32,929 bases of DNA from positions 1 through 32,929 of the forward strand of contig JAEUPD010000139.1 in NCBI GenBank assembly GCA_016788525.1. The letters are read 5' to 3'. This document shows, one piece after another, positions 1 to 10,308 of the stretch. Below the pieces are notes generated by a model that saw only the letters and a program-made list of their open reading frames with translations, was not told the origin of the DNA and made no database searches. Within the stretch, counting starts at the first letter, position 1; every line of letters starts with the position of its first letter. The position numbers and the translations under genes are program-made. Origin of the DNA: Rubrivivax sp. Its GTDB lineage: Bacteria; Pseudomonadota; Gammaproteobacteria; Burkholderiales; Burkholderiaceae_C.

Positions 1-69
1 ACGGCCTTCTCGCTGCTCACCGATGCGCTGCGCGATGCGCTCGACCCCAAGCTGCGGGGCATGGAATGA
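1..69 (+). CDS. ABC transporter permease, C-terminal end only (partial)
   Basis: Reading frame 1 is open from the window edge to a TGA at 67-69 and encodes a tail ending in [15 protein letters not shown]. Tails of the form LRDALDP(K/R) are typical of the second permease (DppC/OppC/YejE type) of dipeptide and oligopeptide importers. The stop overlaps the next gene's ATG in an ATGA arrangement, which supports translational coupling in one operon. Only 22 residues are visible, so the family call rests on this tail and on the ATPase gene that follows. Confidence 0.7.
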   Translation, partial: TAFSLLTDALRDALDPKLRGME

Positions 70-1802
70 CGCCGCAGCCGATGAGCGAGCCTTTGCTGTC
101 GATCCAAGACCTGCGCGTGGCCTTCCGCATGGGCCAGCTCGATGGCGTGGCCCAGCGCAGCCAGGCCGTGGGCCGCGACGGCCAGGGCGTGAGCTTCGAC
201 ATCCCCGAGCACTGCAGCGTGGCGCTGGTCGGCGAGTCCGGCTCGGGCAAGAGCGTGACGGCGATGTCCATCGTCAACTTGCTGCCCGACAACGCCGAGC
301 GCCAGGGCCGCATCCTCTACCGCGGCCGCGACCTGCTGCAGGCCGGCGCGGCCGCGCTGCGCGCCCTGCGCGGGCGCGAGATCGCCTGCGTGTTCCAGGA
401 CCCGATGAGTTCGCTGAACCCGGTGCTGCCGGTGGGCCGCCAGCTGTGCGAGCCGCTGCACACGCACCTGAAGATGAGCCGGCGCGAGGCGCTGCAGCGT
501 GCCGAGGCGCTGCTCGCCGAGGTGGGCATGCCCGAGCCCAAGCGGCGGCTGCAGGCCTACCCGCACGAGCTGTCCGGCGGCCAGCAGCAGCGCGTGATGA
601 TCGCCATGGCGCTGGCCTGCGAGCCCAAGCTGCTGATCGCCGACGAGCCGACCACCGCGCTGGACGTGACCATCCAGCGCCAGATCCTCGAGCTGCTGGC
701 CAAGCTCAAGAGCGAGCACCAGATGAGCGTGCTGTTCATCAGCCACGACCTCGGGTTGGTGGGCGAGATCGCCGACCACGTGGTGGTGATGCGCGAAGGC
801 ATCGTGCGCGAACAGGGCCCCGTGGCGCGCATCTTCTCGGCGCCGAAGGACGACTACACCCGGGCGCTGCTGGCCTGCCGCCCGAGCCTGGAGGGCAACC
901 CGGCCCGGCTGATGGTCATCGACGACCACATCGCCGCCAGCCAGGCCACGGCGCGGGGCGAGGCCGTGGCCGCACGCGCCGAGGCCCGCTCCAAGGACGC
1001 CGCTGCGCCGGTGGTGCTGGAAGTCAAGTCGCTGGCCAAGAGCTTCTGGCTGCGCACGGGCGTATTCGGCAAGCGCGAGTTCAAGGCGGTGCAGAACGTC
1101 AACTTTCAGCTCAGGCGCGGGCACACGCTGGGGGTGGTGGGCGAGTCCGGGTCGGGCAAGACGACGATGGGCCTCACGCTGCTGCGCCTGCACGAGCCGA
1201 CCAGCGGCGAGGTGCTGTTCGACGGCAAGAACCTGCTCGCGCTCACCGACCGCGAACGCCAGGCGATGCGCCGGCGCATCCAGATCGTCTTCCAGAACCC
1301 CTATGCGAGCCTGAATCCGCGCTTCACCATCGGCCAGACGCTGGTCGAGCCGATGGCCATCCACGGCATCGGCGCCACGCTGGCCGAGCGCGAGCAGCGC
1401 GCCCGCACGCTGCTCGAGAAGGTGGGCCTGGACGGCCGCGCCTTCGGCAAGTATCCGCACGAGTTCAGCGGCGGCCAGCGCCAGCGCGTGGCCATCGCGC
1501 GTTGCCTCACGCTCGAGCCCGAGGTGCTGGTGCTCGACGAGGCGGTGAGCGCGCTGGACGTCAGCGTGCAGGCGCAGGTGCTGAACCTGCTGAAAGACCT
1601 GCAGGACGACCTGGGCCTGGCCTACGTGTTCATCAGCCATGACCTCGCGGTGGTGCGCTTCATCAGCGACGAGGTGCTGGTGATGAAGGACGGCGTCGTC
1701 GTCGAGCAAGCCAGCGCCCAGCAGATCCTGGCTGCGCCGCGCGAGGAGTACACCAAGCGGCTGCTGGCAGCGGTGCCGCGAGGGTATCGGGTGGCAGTCT
1801 GA
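66..1802 (+). CDS. Peptide-type ABC transporter, fused dual ATP-binding subunit
   Basis: This 578-residue protein carries two complete ABC ATPase domains in one chain, as in YejF and GsiA, and would energise import of di/oligopeptides or similar solutes from the cytoplasmic face of the inner membrane. Domain 1 has Walker A GESGSGKS at 56-63, signature LSGGQQQR at 169-176 and Walker B LLIADEPT at 189-196. Domain 2 has Walker A GESGSGKT at 359-366, signature FSGGQRQR at 467-474 and Walker B VLVLDEAV at 487-494. Both halves look catalytically intact. The ATG at 66 overlaps the permease stop; an in-frame ATG at 81 is a possible alternative start. The substrate cannot be told from the ATPase. The gene ends 4 bases before the stop of the convergent histidine kinase. 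Confidence 0.9.
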   Translation: MTPQPMSEPLLSIQDLRVAFRMGQLDGVAQRSQAVGRDGQGVSFDIPEHCSVALVGESGSGKSVTAMSIVNLLPDNAERQGRILYRGRDLLQAGAAALRALRGREIACVFQDPMSSLNPVLPVGRQLCEPLHTHLKMSRREALQRAEALLAEVGMPEPKRRLQAYPHELSGGQQQRVMIAMALACEPKLLIADEPTTALDVTIQRQILELLAKLKSEHQMSVLFISHDLGLVGEIADHVVVMREGIVREQGPVARIFSAPKDDYTRALLACRPSLEGNPARLMVIDDHIAASQATARGEAVAARAEARSKDAAAPVVLEVKSLAKSFWLRTGVFGKREFKAVQNVNFQLRRGHTLGVVGESGSGKTTMGLTLLRLHEPTSGEVLFDGKNLLALTDRERQAMRRRIQIVFQNPYASLNPRFTIGQTLVEPMAIHGIGATLAEREQRARTLLEKVGLDGRAFGKYPHEFSGGQRQRVAIARCLTLEPEVLVLDEAVSALDVSVQAQVLNLLKDLQDDLGLAYVFISHDLAVVRFISDEVLVMKDGVVVEQASAQQILAAPREEYTKRLLAAVPRGYRVAV

Positions 1803-1806
1803 GGAC

Positions 1807-4266
<2,460 letters not shown>

Positions 4267-4512
4267 CTCGGCGGTGGCGCCGTCAATGGGCGCACCGGCC
4301 GGGGGTCCGGAACCAGCGAGGCAGGTTTCACTTGGGCGGCAGCGCCAGCATCAGCCGGCACCCGCCCGAGCCTTGCCGGCGCGCAGGCCACCTGGCGGGC
4401 TGCGGTCGGGTAGGCAATGCAGCGCAGGAGTCGGACAAAAGGGGGCGCAGTATTGCCCTCGCGGCGGCGACTGCCAATCGCACCCCGCGCGCGTCCGCGT
4501 GACATGCCTGAC

Positions 4513-4529
4513 GGTTGGCGCCGCCAACC
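4513..4529. other. Short perfect stem-loop between amt and the histidine kinase
   Basis: GGTTGGC and GCCAACC pair perfectly over 7 bp around a GCC loop. It lies in the ~300-base gap 4267-4572, which otherwise holds only the amt terminator hairpin and no convincing gene. It may help end amt transcription or lie in the kinase gene's leader. Confidence 0.4.
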
Positions 4530-4547
4530 CAGCGGCGGCGCAGGGAA

Positions 4548-4565
4548 GGCGTGCCGAAGCACGCC
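4548..4565 (-). terminator. UUCG-capped hairpin downstream of amt
   Basis: On the minus strand the RNA reads GGCGUGC-UUCG-GCACGCC followed by UUCCCU. This is a perfect 7-bp stem closed by the very stable C(UUCG)G tetraloop, beginning 7 bases after the amt stop. The downstream pyrimidine tract is short and impure, so termination efficiency is uncertain, but position and structure fit an intrinsic terminator. Confidence 0.6.
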
Positions 4566-4572
4566 GGTCATT

Positions 4573-5775
4573 TCACCAGCTGACTTCGCGGTCGGGAGTG
4601 GCCCCGATCTTGTGGATCGACAGGTCGGCGCCGTCGTACTCCTGCTCGGCGGTGAGGCGCAGGCCCACGGAGGCCTTGAGCGAGCCATACACCAGTGCAC
4701 CGGCCGCCAGGGCCCACGCCACGCCGATCAGCGTGCCGATGATCTGGGCGCCGAACGTCACCCCGCCCAGGCCGCCCAGCGCCGGCAGGCCGAAGATGCC
4801 GCAGGCCACGCCGCCCCACGCGCCGCACAGGCCGTGCAGCGGCCACACGCCCAGCACGTCGTCGATCTTCCAGCGGTTCTGCGTCAGCGTGAACAGCGCG
4901 ACGAAGATCGCGCCGGCCACGCCCCCGGTGACCAGCGCGCCCAACGGGTGCATCACGTCGGAGCCCGCGCACACGGCCACCAGCCCGGCCAGCGGCCCGT
5001 TGTGCGCGAAGCCCGGGTCGTTGCGGCCCAGCACCACGGCCACCAGCGTGCCCCCGGCCATCGCCATCAGCGAGTTCACCGCCACCAGGCCCGAGATCTT
5101 GTCGATGGTCTGCGCGCTCATCACGTTGAAGCCGAACCAACCCACGGTGAGCACCCAGGCACCCAGCGCGAGGAAGGGGATGCTCGACGGCGGATGGGCG
5201 CTCATCGCCCCGTCCTTGCGGTAGCGGTTGGCCCGCGCGCCCAGCAGCAGCACGGCCACGAGGCCGACCCAACCTCCCACCGCATGCACTACCACGCTGC
5301 CCGCGAAGTCGTGGAACTCCGCCCCGGTGAGGTTCTTGATCCAGGCCTGGACGCCAAAGCGCTGGTTCCACGCGATGCCCTCGAACACCGGGTACACGAG
5401 CCCCACCAGCACCGCCGTGGCGGCCAGCTGCGGGCCGAAGCGCGCGCGTTCGGCGATGCCGCCGGAGACGATGGCCGGGATCGCCGCCGCGAAGGTGAGC
5501 AGGAAGAAGAACTTGACGAGTTCGTAGCCGTTCTTCGCCGCCAGGGTCTCGGCGCCGACGAAGAAGCTGGTGCCGTAGGCCACCGCGTAGCCGACGAAGA
5601 AGTAGGCGATGGTCGACACGGCGAAGTCGACCAGGATCTTGACCAGGGCATTGACCTCGTTCTTCTTGCGCACCGTGCCCAGCTCAAGGAAGGCGAACCC
5701 CGAGTGCATGGCCAGCACCATGATGGCGCCCAGCAGGATGAAGAGGGCGTCGGTACCCGGCTTGAGTTGGTCCAT
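4573..5775 (-). CDS. amt: Ammonium transporter (Amt/AmtB family)
   Basis: A 400-residue inner-membrane channel for NH4+/NH3 with the eleven-helix Amt architecture. The N-terminus (MDQLKPGTDALFILLG, then HSGFAFLELGTVRKKN) is typical of the family branch without a long signal peptide. The twin pore histidines are seen as His164 (VVVHAVGGW) and His314 (WPLHGLCGAWGG), with the same 150-residue spacing as H168/H318 of E. coli AmtB. The open frame extends much further upstream, but only the ATG at 5775 gives a family-like N-terminus. No glnK gene is adjacent in the window, which is unusual because amtB is commonly paired with it. A sigma-54-like promoter lies about 100 bases upstream, consistent with nitrogen control. 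Confidence 0.95.
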   Translation of the reverse strand: MDQLKPGTDALFILLGAIMVLAMHSGFAFLELGTVRKKNEVNALVKILVDFAVSTIAYFFVGYAVAYGTSFFVGAETLAAKNGYELVKFFFLLTFAAAIPAIVSGGIAERARFGPQLAATAVLVGLVYPVFEGIAWNQRFGVQAWIKNLTGAEFHDFAGSVVVHAVGGWVGLVAVLLLGARANRYRKDGAMSAHPPSSIPFLALGAWVLTVGWFGFNVMSAQTIDKISGLVAVNSLMAMAGGTLVAVVLGRNDPGFAHNGPLAGLVAVCAGSDVMHPLGALVTGGVAGAIFVALFTLTQNRWKIDDVLGVWPLHGLCGAWGGVACGIFGLPALGGLGGVTFGAQIIGTLIGVAWALAAGALVYGSLKASVGLRLTAEQEYDGADLSIHKIGATPDREVSW

Positions 5776-5876
5776 GGCAGTGGGCTGGCGTTGATGGAGC
5801 GGGTGGGGGCGGCTTCCGCGGGGACGGGCCGCGCGCAACGGCTGCAGCCTGTTTGCTGCCGGCCGTTGCACCCTGA

Positions 5877-5893
5877 TAGCAAGGCGCGGGCCC
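5877..5893 (-). promoter_or_regulatory. Candidate sigma-54 promoter for amt
   Basis: Read on the minus strand the site is GGGCCCGCGCCTTGCTA. It has the invariant GG, ten bases, then GC spacing of sigma-54 promoters and a good -12 element (TTGCT). The predicted start would lie near 5867, about 90 bases before the amt ATG. Several GGTGC half-sites (5897-5945) resemble NtrC-site halves but form no clear full palindrome. The gap 5776-6113 is the shared control region of amt and the divergent receptor gene and has no gene of its own. Confidence 0.5.
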
Positions 5894-6113
5894 GCAGTGG
5901 TGCACGGTGCCCCGCGAGGTGCGCCGCAGTTCGGTGCGGCGGCGCATCGGTTTGGACCGGCGGGCACCGAACCGGGGCGCCTCGGACGAGGCGGCCACCA
6001 GGGCAGCCGCCGTCTCGTGCAGTGCCGCGGCCAGCCCATGGGGCGGGTGAAGATAGGCAAAGCCGGGCAGACCCAGGGCGGCCCATCACAGGGTGTCCGG
6101 GACAATTCGGCGC

Positions 6114-8618
6114 ATGAAAGTGGTGCGAGGATGGGCGTGCGCCTTCGGGCTGGCGTGCGCCACGGTTGCGTGGAGCCCAGCCCCCAAAGCCCAGACCGCC
6201 CCGGCCCCGGCCGAGCGCGCTTCGGCGCCGGGGGCGGCGGCTTCCGCGCCTGCTGCGCGCCCCGCCCCGGCGCCCGCCCGCGCCCCGGCATCAGCGCCCG
6301 CCGCCGCCGCGCCGCCCTCGCAGCGCGTCGAGATCACCGGGGGCCGTGACAGCGACACCGACGCGCGCCGCCGCAGCACGGCGGCGAAGATCGTCATCGG
6401 TCGCGAGGAGATCGAGAAGTTCGGCGACGCCAGCGTGGCCGAGGTGTTGCGCCGCCTGCCCGGTGTCACGACACCCGGGGCGCCTGGGCGCGGCGGCCCG
6501 CCGCGCCTGCGCGGGCTGGGCAGCGGCTACACGCAACTGCTCATCGACGGCCAGCGGCTGCCGCCCGGCTTCAGCCTCGACGCATTGACGCCCGAGCAGA
6601 TCGAGCGCATCGAGATCCTGCGCGCACCCACTGCCGAGACCGGGGCGCGCGCCATCGCCGGCACCATCAACATCATCACGCGCGAAGGCTTCAGGCGCCG
6701 GCTGAACGACGTTCGCCTGGGCAGCGGCTACGAGAACGGCGGCGTCACGCCGGGCCTGAACGCAGTGCGCAACGACAGCGTGGGCGACCTCATCTACAAC
6801 ATCTCGCTGTCGGTGTTCCGCCCGCACCGCGTGAGCGAAGGCACCAGCGAGACGCTGCTGGAGCGCCGCGACACCGGCGCGCTGCAGGAGCAGGCGCTGG
6901 GCACGCTGCACACCGACGAGAAGCGCACTGGCGTCGCGCTCACCACGCGGCTGCAGTGGCGGCTCTCGGAGGGCGGCGACAACCTGGTGCTGATGCCGCA
7001 CCTGTTCCACAACGAAGGCCGCACCGACCGCGACTTCACACGCACCAAGCCGTTCGGCCCGCCTGACCCGCAGCCCTACGACAGCGGCACCAGCGACACG
7101 ACCAGCCATTTCACCAGCGCACGGCTGAATGGCCAATGGCGCCAACGCCTTGGGCCTGCCGTGCGCATGGAGCTGCAAGGCGGAGCGGGCCTGTGGCGCT
7201 CGGCCTACGACACGCAGCGCAACGAATACCAGACGGCCACCGGGCCTGTGCCCACGCGCGTGACCGACGACTACGGCACCACCCGCGAGCGCTCGTTCAA
7301 CATCACGGCCAAGTTCAGCGGCGTGGCCGTGCCGGGCGAGCGGCCGGGGGTTGCCGCGCCCGGGGCGCCAGCAGCTGCGGGGGCGGGCGAGGCGCCCGCC
7401 AGGGCAGGCGGCCCTTCCGGCCCTGCCGGCGCTGCCGGCCGGCCCGCGCCGGCTGCCGCCCCGCCGGCCGAGCACAGCCTGGTCGGCGGCCTCGAGGTCG
7501 AAACGGTCCGGCGCGACGAGTCCCGTATCTACACCGACCAGGGCGCGGTGGTGGCGCCGGAGTTCGGCGACAGCTTCGAGGCCACCACGCTGCGCCTGGC
7601 GGGCTACCTGCAAGACGAGTGGAACCTGAGCGCGCATTGGGCCTTCCACGTCGGCTTGCGCTGGGAGGGCATCCAGACCCAGGGCGACGCCGGTGACGGC
7701 ACCCGGCCCACCAATCGCAGCAGCGTCACGACGCCGCTCATGCACCTGCTGTGGAAGCCCGATCCGGCGCGCCGCGACCAGGTGCGGCTGTCGCTGACCC
7801 GCAGCTACCGCGCGCCCACCACGCAAAGCCTGATCGCGCGCCCGTCGATCAACGCCCGCGCGTCGGCCAGCCTGTGCCCGAGCGGGCCCACCGAAGCCGG
7901 CAACGACCCCACGCAACCCGACAGCGCCGGCAACCCCGACCTCGAACCCGAGCGGGCACTGGGGCTCGACCTCGCCTTCGAGCGCTATCTCGAAGGCGGT
8001 GGCGTGCTCAGCGCCAACACCTTCGTGCGCCGTGTCAGCGACCTGATCCGCCGCGTCACGACGCTGGAGACGGTGTCGTGGAGCGCCTGCCCGCGCTACG
8101 TGGCGCGCGAGCAGAACATCGGCAACGCCACCACCATGGGGCTGGAGCTGGAGGCCAAGTACCGCCTCGACCAGCTCGTGGCCGATGCCGCGCGCGTCGA
8201 GCTGCGCCACAACATCGCCTTCTACCGCTCGCGCGTGCAGGGCATCGCCGGCCCCGACAACCGGCTCGACCAGCAGTCGCCGGTGACGGCCAACTTCGGC
8301 GCCGACTACCGGCTGCGCAGCCTGCCGCTGACGCTGGGCGGCAACCTCAACGTCGTGCCCGGCTACCGCACGCAGCTGGCCGACGACCGCGCCGTCACGG
8401 TCAGCGGCAAGCGCGTGTTCGACCTCTTCGCGCTGTGGACCTTCAACCCCGAGGTCGGCCTGAGGTTGCTTGCCAACAACCTGGCGCCGCGCGACTACGC
8501 CACGCGCAACGAGTTCGACTTCGACGCCACGGGCGCCGTCGTGCCGCTGCGCGAGACCGGCATCTCGCGCGGGCCCAGCTACACCAACTGGCAGTTGAGG
8601 TTGGAGCTCAGGCTCTAG
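6114..8618 (+). CDS. TonB-dependent outer-membrane receptor
   Basis: About 834 residues from the ATG at 6114. A Sec signal peptide (basic MKVVRG, hydrophobic core, cleavage near PKAQ) is followed by an Ala/Pro-rich stretch to about residue 70. Then comes QRVEITGG, a typical entry to the plug, and plug motifs such as VAEVLRRLPGVTT, LLIDGQRLPPG, IERIEILRAP and AGTINIITREG. The rest is a beta-barrel rich in alternating aromatic/polar residues, ending WQLRLELRL; the terminal residue is Leu rather than the usual Phe. It should import a ligand (siderophore, haem, vitamin, sugar or other) with TonB-ExbBD energy; the substrate is not evident. A Pro/Ala/Gly-rich insertion at about 403-452 is unusual for a barrel loop. 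An in-frame GTG at 6093 exists, but 6114 places the signal peptide correctly. Confidence 0.9.
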   Translation: MKVVRGWACAFGLACATVAWSPAPKAQTAPAPAERASAPGAAASAPAARPAPAPARAPASAPAAAAPPSQRVEITGGRDSDTDARRRSTAAKIVIGREEIEKFGDASVAEVLRRLPGVTTPGAPGRGGPPRLRGLGSGYTQLLIDGQRLPPGFSLDALTPEQIERIEILRAPTAETGARAIAGTINIITREGFRRRLNDVRLGSGYENGGVTPGLNAVRNDSVGDLIYNISLSVFRPHRVSEGTSETLLERRDTGALQEQALGTLHTDEKRTGVALTTRLQWRLSEGGDNLVLMPHLFHNEGRTDRDFTRTKPFGPPDPQPYDSGTSDTTSHFTSARLNGQWRQRLGPAVRMELQGGAGLWRSAYDTQRNEYQTATGPVPTRVTDDYGTTRERSFNITAKFSGVAVPGERPGVAAPGAPAAAGAGEAPARAGGPSGPAGAAGRPAPAAAPPAEHSLVGGLEVETVRRDESRIYTDQGAVVAPEFGDSFEATTLRLAGYLQDEWNLSAHWAFHVGLRWEGIQTQGDAGDGTRPTNRSSVTTPLMHLLWKPDPARRDQVRLSLTRSYRAPTTQSLIARPSINARASASLCPSGPTEAGNDPTQPDSAGNPDLEPERALGLDLAFERYLEGGGVLSANTFVRRVSDLIRRVTTLETVSWSACPRYVAREQNIGNATTMGLELEAKYRLDQLVADAARVELRHNIAFYRSRVQGIAGPDNRLDQQSPVTANFGADYRLRSLPLTLGGNLNVVPGYRTQLADDRAVTVSGKRVFDLFALWTFNPEVGLRLLANNLAPRDYATRNEFDFDATGAVVPLRETGISRGPSYTNWQLRLELRL

Positions 8619-8625
8619 GCGCTCT

Positions 8626-8642
8626 GCGCGCCGCCGGCGCGC
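8626..8642 (+). terminator. GC-rich hairpin just after the TonB receptor
   Basis: GCGCGCC and GGCGCGC pair perfectly around a GCC loop, starting 7 bases after the receptor stop codon. There is no T-tract, so it may be a weak terminator or an mRNA 3'-end stabiliser. The remaining gap up to 8886 holds the leader of the next gene and nothing else I can identify. Confidence 0.4.
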
Positions 8643-8886
8643 CGGAACCCCTCGACAACACTCGGGATTGCATCCGCGCGGCGGGCGCTGCGTATGTCGG
8701 CACAAGCCTGTCGACTGACCTGGTCGCGCCCGCCCGCAGCACCGAGGCCTGCCGCCTCGGCTCCGGGCGCGCGCCAGACCGGCACGGCGTAATCCGGCCC
8801 GGGCGGGCACGACCAAGCGCGACCGGGCAAGCGCTTGGCCGTCTGGCCGATCACCCATCCCCCCCCACACCCCAGGAGTTCACGCC

Positions 8887-9714
8887 ATGACCCAGACCCC
8901 GCTTCGCGCCTTGGCTCTCTTCGGCGCCGCCGCGGCCGTTCTCGCCGCCCCGGCGGCGGCGCAGCCTGCAGCGGCCAACCTGGAAGCCGGCAAGGCGCGC
9001 GCCCAGGCGGTCTGCGCCGCCTGCCATGGTGCCAACGGCGTGAGCATCGCCGACACCATCCCCAACCTCGCCGGGCAGCGTGTGGGGTACCTCGAATCGC
9101 AGCTGCGCGCCTTCAAGGCCGGTACGCGCAAGGCAGCGTCGATGAACGCCATCGCCGCACAACTGGCCCCGGCCGACATCACCGACGTCGCGGCCTTCTT
9201 CGGCAGCCTGGCCCCCGGCAACCTGGCGGCCAAGTCCGAGCAGCTGCCCAACCTGGTGAAGACGCGGGTCACCTTCCCCGAGGGCTACCGCTCCACCTTC
9301 CGCATGTACCAGACGGTCAACCGCGCCGACATCAACCAGGTGCGCTACCTCTACGCCAACCCGGTGGCCTGGCAGGCGGCGCGCGAGGGCAGGCCGCTGC
9401 CGGCCGGCTCGGTGCTGCTGCTGGAGCAATGGGCGGCCAAGCTCGACGCCGAGCGCAAGCCGGTGGTCGGTGCCGGCGGCTTCTACACCCCCGATCGGCT
9501 GGTTGCCTATGCGGTGATGAGCAGTGGCGCGGGCTGGGGCAACGACTTTCCGGAAATGCTGCGCAACGGCGACTGGAACTACGCGGTCTTCAACCCGGAC
9601 TCAACGCTGCGTGCGGGCGTGAATCAGGCTGACTGCCTGGCTTGCCACAAGCCGCTGGACAAGATCAACTACTTGTTCTCGAACGAGCCGTTGCTGGCGG
9701 CGGCGAAGAGATAG
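8887..9714 (+). CDS. Periplasmic cytochrome c / cytochrome P460 fusion protein
   Basis: A 275-residue exported dihaem protein. A signal peptide ends near AAAQPA (about residue 25). The first domain is a class I cytochrome c with haem site CAACH (43-47) and PNLAGQ following. The second half matches the cytochrome P460 domain: YRSTFRMYQTVNR, VRYLYANPVAW, GRPLPAGSVLLLEQW, GAGWGNDFP and NGDWNYAVFNPD, ending with a second haem site CLACH (250-254) and KPLDK. P460-type domains oxidise hydroxylamine or bind small N/O ligands, and the cytochrome c domain could pass electrons on; the reaction here is unproven. An AGGAG ribosome site at 8874-8878 fixes the ATG at 8887. The gene lies 268 bases behind the TonB receptor; a functional link is only suggested. 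Confidence 0.85.
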   Translation: MTQTPLRALALFGAAAAVLAAPAAAQPAAANLEAGKARAQAVCAACHGANGVSIADTIPNLAGQRVGYLESQLRAFKAGTRKAASMNAIAAQLAPADITDVAAFFGSLAPGNLAAKSEQLPNLVKTRVTFPEGYRSTFRMYQTVNRADINQVRYLYANPVAWQAAREGRPLPAGSVLLLEQWAAKLDAERKPVVGAGGFYTPDRLVAYAVMSSGAGWGNDFPEMLRNGDWNYAVFNPDSTLRAGVNQADCLACHKPLDKINYLFSNEPLLAAAKR

Positions 9715-9740
9715 CCGGCTGGGGAGTCGCGGAGCCCGTC

Positions 9741-10301
9741 GTCCCACCGCCACGCGGCGGTCGGGTTCCGCGTTTGGCTAGCGGGTCGCTTTGCTTACTT
9801 CGACGCAGCCGGGTCCCGCCCCGGCAGGCGGGTCACTTTCATTTGCTGGCCCAAATGAAAGTAACCAAAGCAAAGGGCCTTCCACTTCGAAGAGGTTGTG
9901 CCTGCGATCTGCCAACCGTGTGCACACATGGTGGCCGCCGTGGTCACTCACAGCTCGTCATGGTCGGTGTTCGAGGCGGATCGCGATGTTCGATCGGGCG
10001 GCCCGAAGGCCAACCAGGCACGTGGGTGGCACTTGGGCGGCAGCTCGTGCTGTTCAACGGGGGCGCTCCCAGCACCACCCATGACACGCTCCCGAGTTCC
10101 CGCGGCGGCCACCATATGTGCACACGGTTGGCAGATCGCAGGCACAACCTCTTCGACGGCCAGGCCCTTTGCTTTGGTTACTTTCATTTGGGCCAGCAAA
10201 TGAAAGTGACCCGCCTGCCGGGGCGGGACCCGGCTGCGTCGAAGTAAGAAGAGCGACCCGCTCGCCAAACGCGGAACCCGGCCCCGGCGTGGAAGTGGGA
10301 C
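9741..10301. repeat. Large inverted-repeat element (about 200-bp arms, 162-bp spacer)
   Basis: The left arm (9741-9940) and right arm (10103-10301) are reverse complements. They match almost perfectly over about 178 bp (9762-9940 against 10103-10280) and more loosely to the outer GTCCCAC / GTGGGAC ends. Each arm carries its own perfect hairpin: ACTTTCATTTG and CAAATGAAAGT with a 6-base loop, at 9835-9862 and 10180-10207. No transposase or credible gene is present. Short open frames here arise from the repeat and are not counted as genes. The element fills the gap between the convergent cytochrome and murQ genes, ending 7 bases from the murQ stop, so it could block read-through from both sides. 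I recall similar CTTTGGTTACTTTCATTTG-type intergenic repeats as common in related genomes. Confidence 0.9.
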
Positions 10302-10308
10302 CCCCAGG

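Noticed and set aside
5776..6291. N-terminal extension of Amt by about 170 residues
   Set aside because: The extra sequence is Pro/Arg/Ala-rich and unlike Amt proteins; the ATG at 5775 gives the conserved N-terminus.
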